Source: an uncultured Kiritimatiellota bacterium
Lineage (GTDB): Bacteria > Verrucomicrobiota > Kiritimatiellia > RFP12 > UBA1067
Length of the DNA: 22,378 nt
Direction of reading: 5' to 3'
Assembly: GCA_934675625.1 (NCBI GenBank)
Contig: CAKURH010000062.1
Coordinates: forward strand, 1-22,378
Below, one piece after another: positions 22,224-22,378 of this stretch. Position 1 is the stretch's first letter; every line of letters starts with the position of its first letter. The notes below the pieces were generated by a model. The model saw nothing but the letters and a program-made list of their open reading frames with translations, ran no database searches and was not told the DNA's origin. Position numbers and translations under genes: made by a program.

Positions 22224-22267
22224 TTGACATGTCTTTTGTGTCAGAGGGGTCTGTTTTGTGGTATACT
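22224..22267 (+). promoter_or_regulatory. Promoter and possible operator of the right-edge gene
   Basis: TATACT (22262-22267) is a good -10 box. GTGTCA (22238-22243) is a weak -35 box at 18 bp. Just upstream TTGACATGTC (22224-22233) contains the palindrome GACATGTC, and TGACA/TGTCA form an inverted repeat (22225-22229 and 22239-22243). A regulator-binding site is plausible. The transcript would have a leader of about 33 nt. Confidence 0.45.
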
Positions 22268-22306
22268 GTGCGCATCCAAAACAAGGAATCTAAAACGAGG
22301 TCTATT

Positions 22307-22378
22307 ATGAGAACGAACATGAATGAGAACAAACCGTTGTTGGCTCACCTTTCCGTTAGGGGGGGGGGGGGGGGGGGG
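22307..22378 (+). CDS. Start of a probable second phase-variable gene (partial)
   Basis: An ATG at 22307 follows a GAGG ribosome binding site (22297-22300). It opens MRTNMNENKPLLAHLSVR, then runs into glycine codons formed by a poly-G tract that reaches the window edge. The second in-frame ATG at codon 5 and the AT-rich first codons resemble the 5' end at 5354. What lies beyond the tract cannot be seen. By analogy it may be another secreted surface protein. Confidence 0.5.
   Translation, partial: MRTNMNENKPLLAHLSVRGGGGGG
22359..22378 (+). repeat. Poly-G tract of at least 20 residues at window end
   Basis: Twenty G residues run to the last base of the window, 18 codons inside a gene start. 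The sequence ending exactly here suggests that assembly broke at the homopolymer, either because its length varies or because reads fail in it. Confidence 0.85.

Noticed and set aside
22224..22229. TTGACA as the -35 box for TATACT at 22262
   Set aside because: The spacer would be 32 bp, far too long for a standard sigma-70 promoter. It is more likely part of an operator.

Overview
This window is about 22.4 kb of mostly GC-rich DNA. It looks like a piece of a gut or anoxic-habitat PVC-group bacterium, most probably Kiritimatiellota or a related Verrucomicrobiota/Lentisphaerota lineage. That assignment is inferred from content, not from a marker gene: secreted glycoside hydrolases, a very large surface protein with repeated concanavalin-like modules, a GntR/LacI hybrid regulator, and an FAD oxidoreductase of the polysaccharide-degrader type. 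There is no rRNA, tRNA, CRISPR array or intact transposase.

Layout. (1) 1-2192 is an accessory block of lower GC. It holds three 23-bp tandem repeats next to a promoter, an AAA ATPase of the DUF4143 type, and a VapBC-like toxin-antitoxin pair. (2) 2200-2268 holds a decayed azlD fragment. (3) 2421-14053 is a tightly packed forward operon of five secreted proteins: a beta-propeller protein of unknown activity, a GH26 mannanase-like enzyme, a roughly 1,280-residue surface protein, a GH106 alpha-L-rhamnosidase-like enzyme, and a GH29 alpha-L-fucosidase fused to an SGNH esterase. Together they look like a polysaccharide-degradation system for a deoxysugar-containing, possibly acylated glycan with some beta-mannan character. 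(4) 14108-14818 is a scar on both strands: an intact azlD, the 3' stump of azlC, and the orphan tail of an unknown forward gene. (5) 14900-16231 is a second, unrelated AAA ATPase with a DUF234-like nuclease end, behind a strong palindromic operator. (6) 16298-21107 is a GntR/LacI hybrid regulator overlapping an outer-membrane barrel gene, then a three-part FAD oxidoreductase. (7) 21306-22142 is a secreted SGNH hydrolase, followed by the start of one more gene that runs off the right edge.

The most striking signal is a pair of long poly-G tracts (16 G at 5384-5399; at least 20 G at 22359-22378). Each lies a few codons inside a gene start that has a good ribosome binding site. In the first case the tract separates the Shine-Dalgarno, start codon and basic N-region from the hydrophobic signal-peptide core of the giant surface protein, and at 16 G the two halves are out of frame. 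This is the classic layout of a slipped-strand phase-variable (contingency) gene. A sequencing or assembly artefact in a homopolymer must be excluded.

Other points: several promoters have an 18-bp spacer, and several start codons lie 6-9 nt after the -10 box, suggesting frequent leaderless transcripts. A 43-bp imperfect direct repeat derived from azlD brackets the whole glycoside hydrolase operon.
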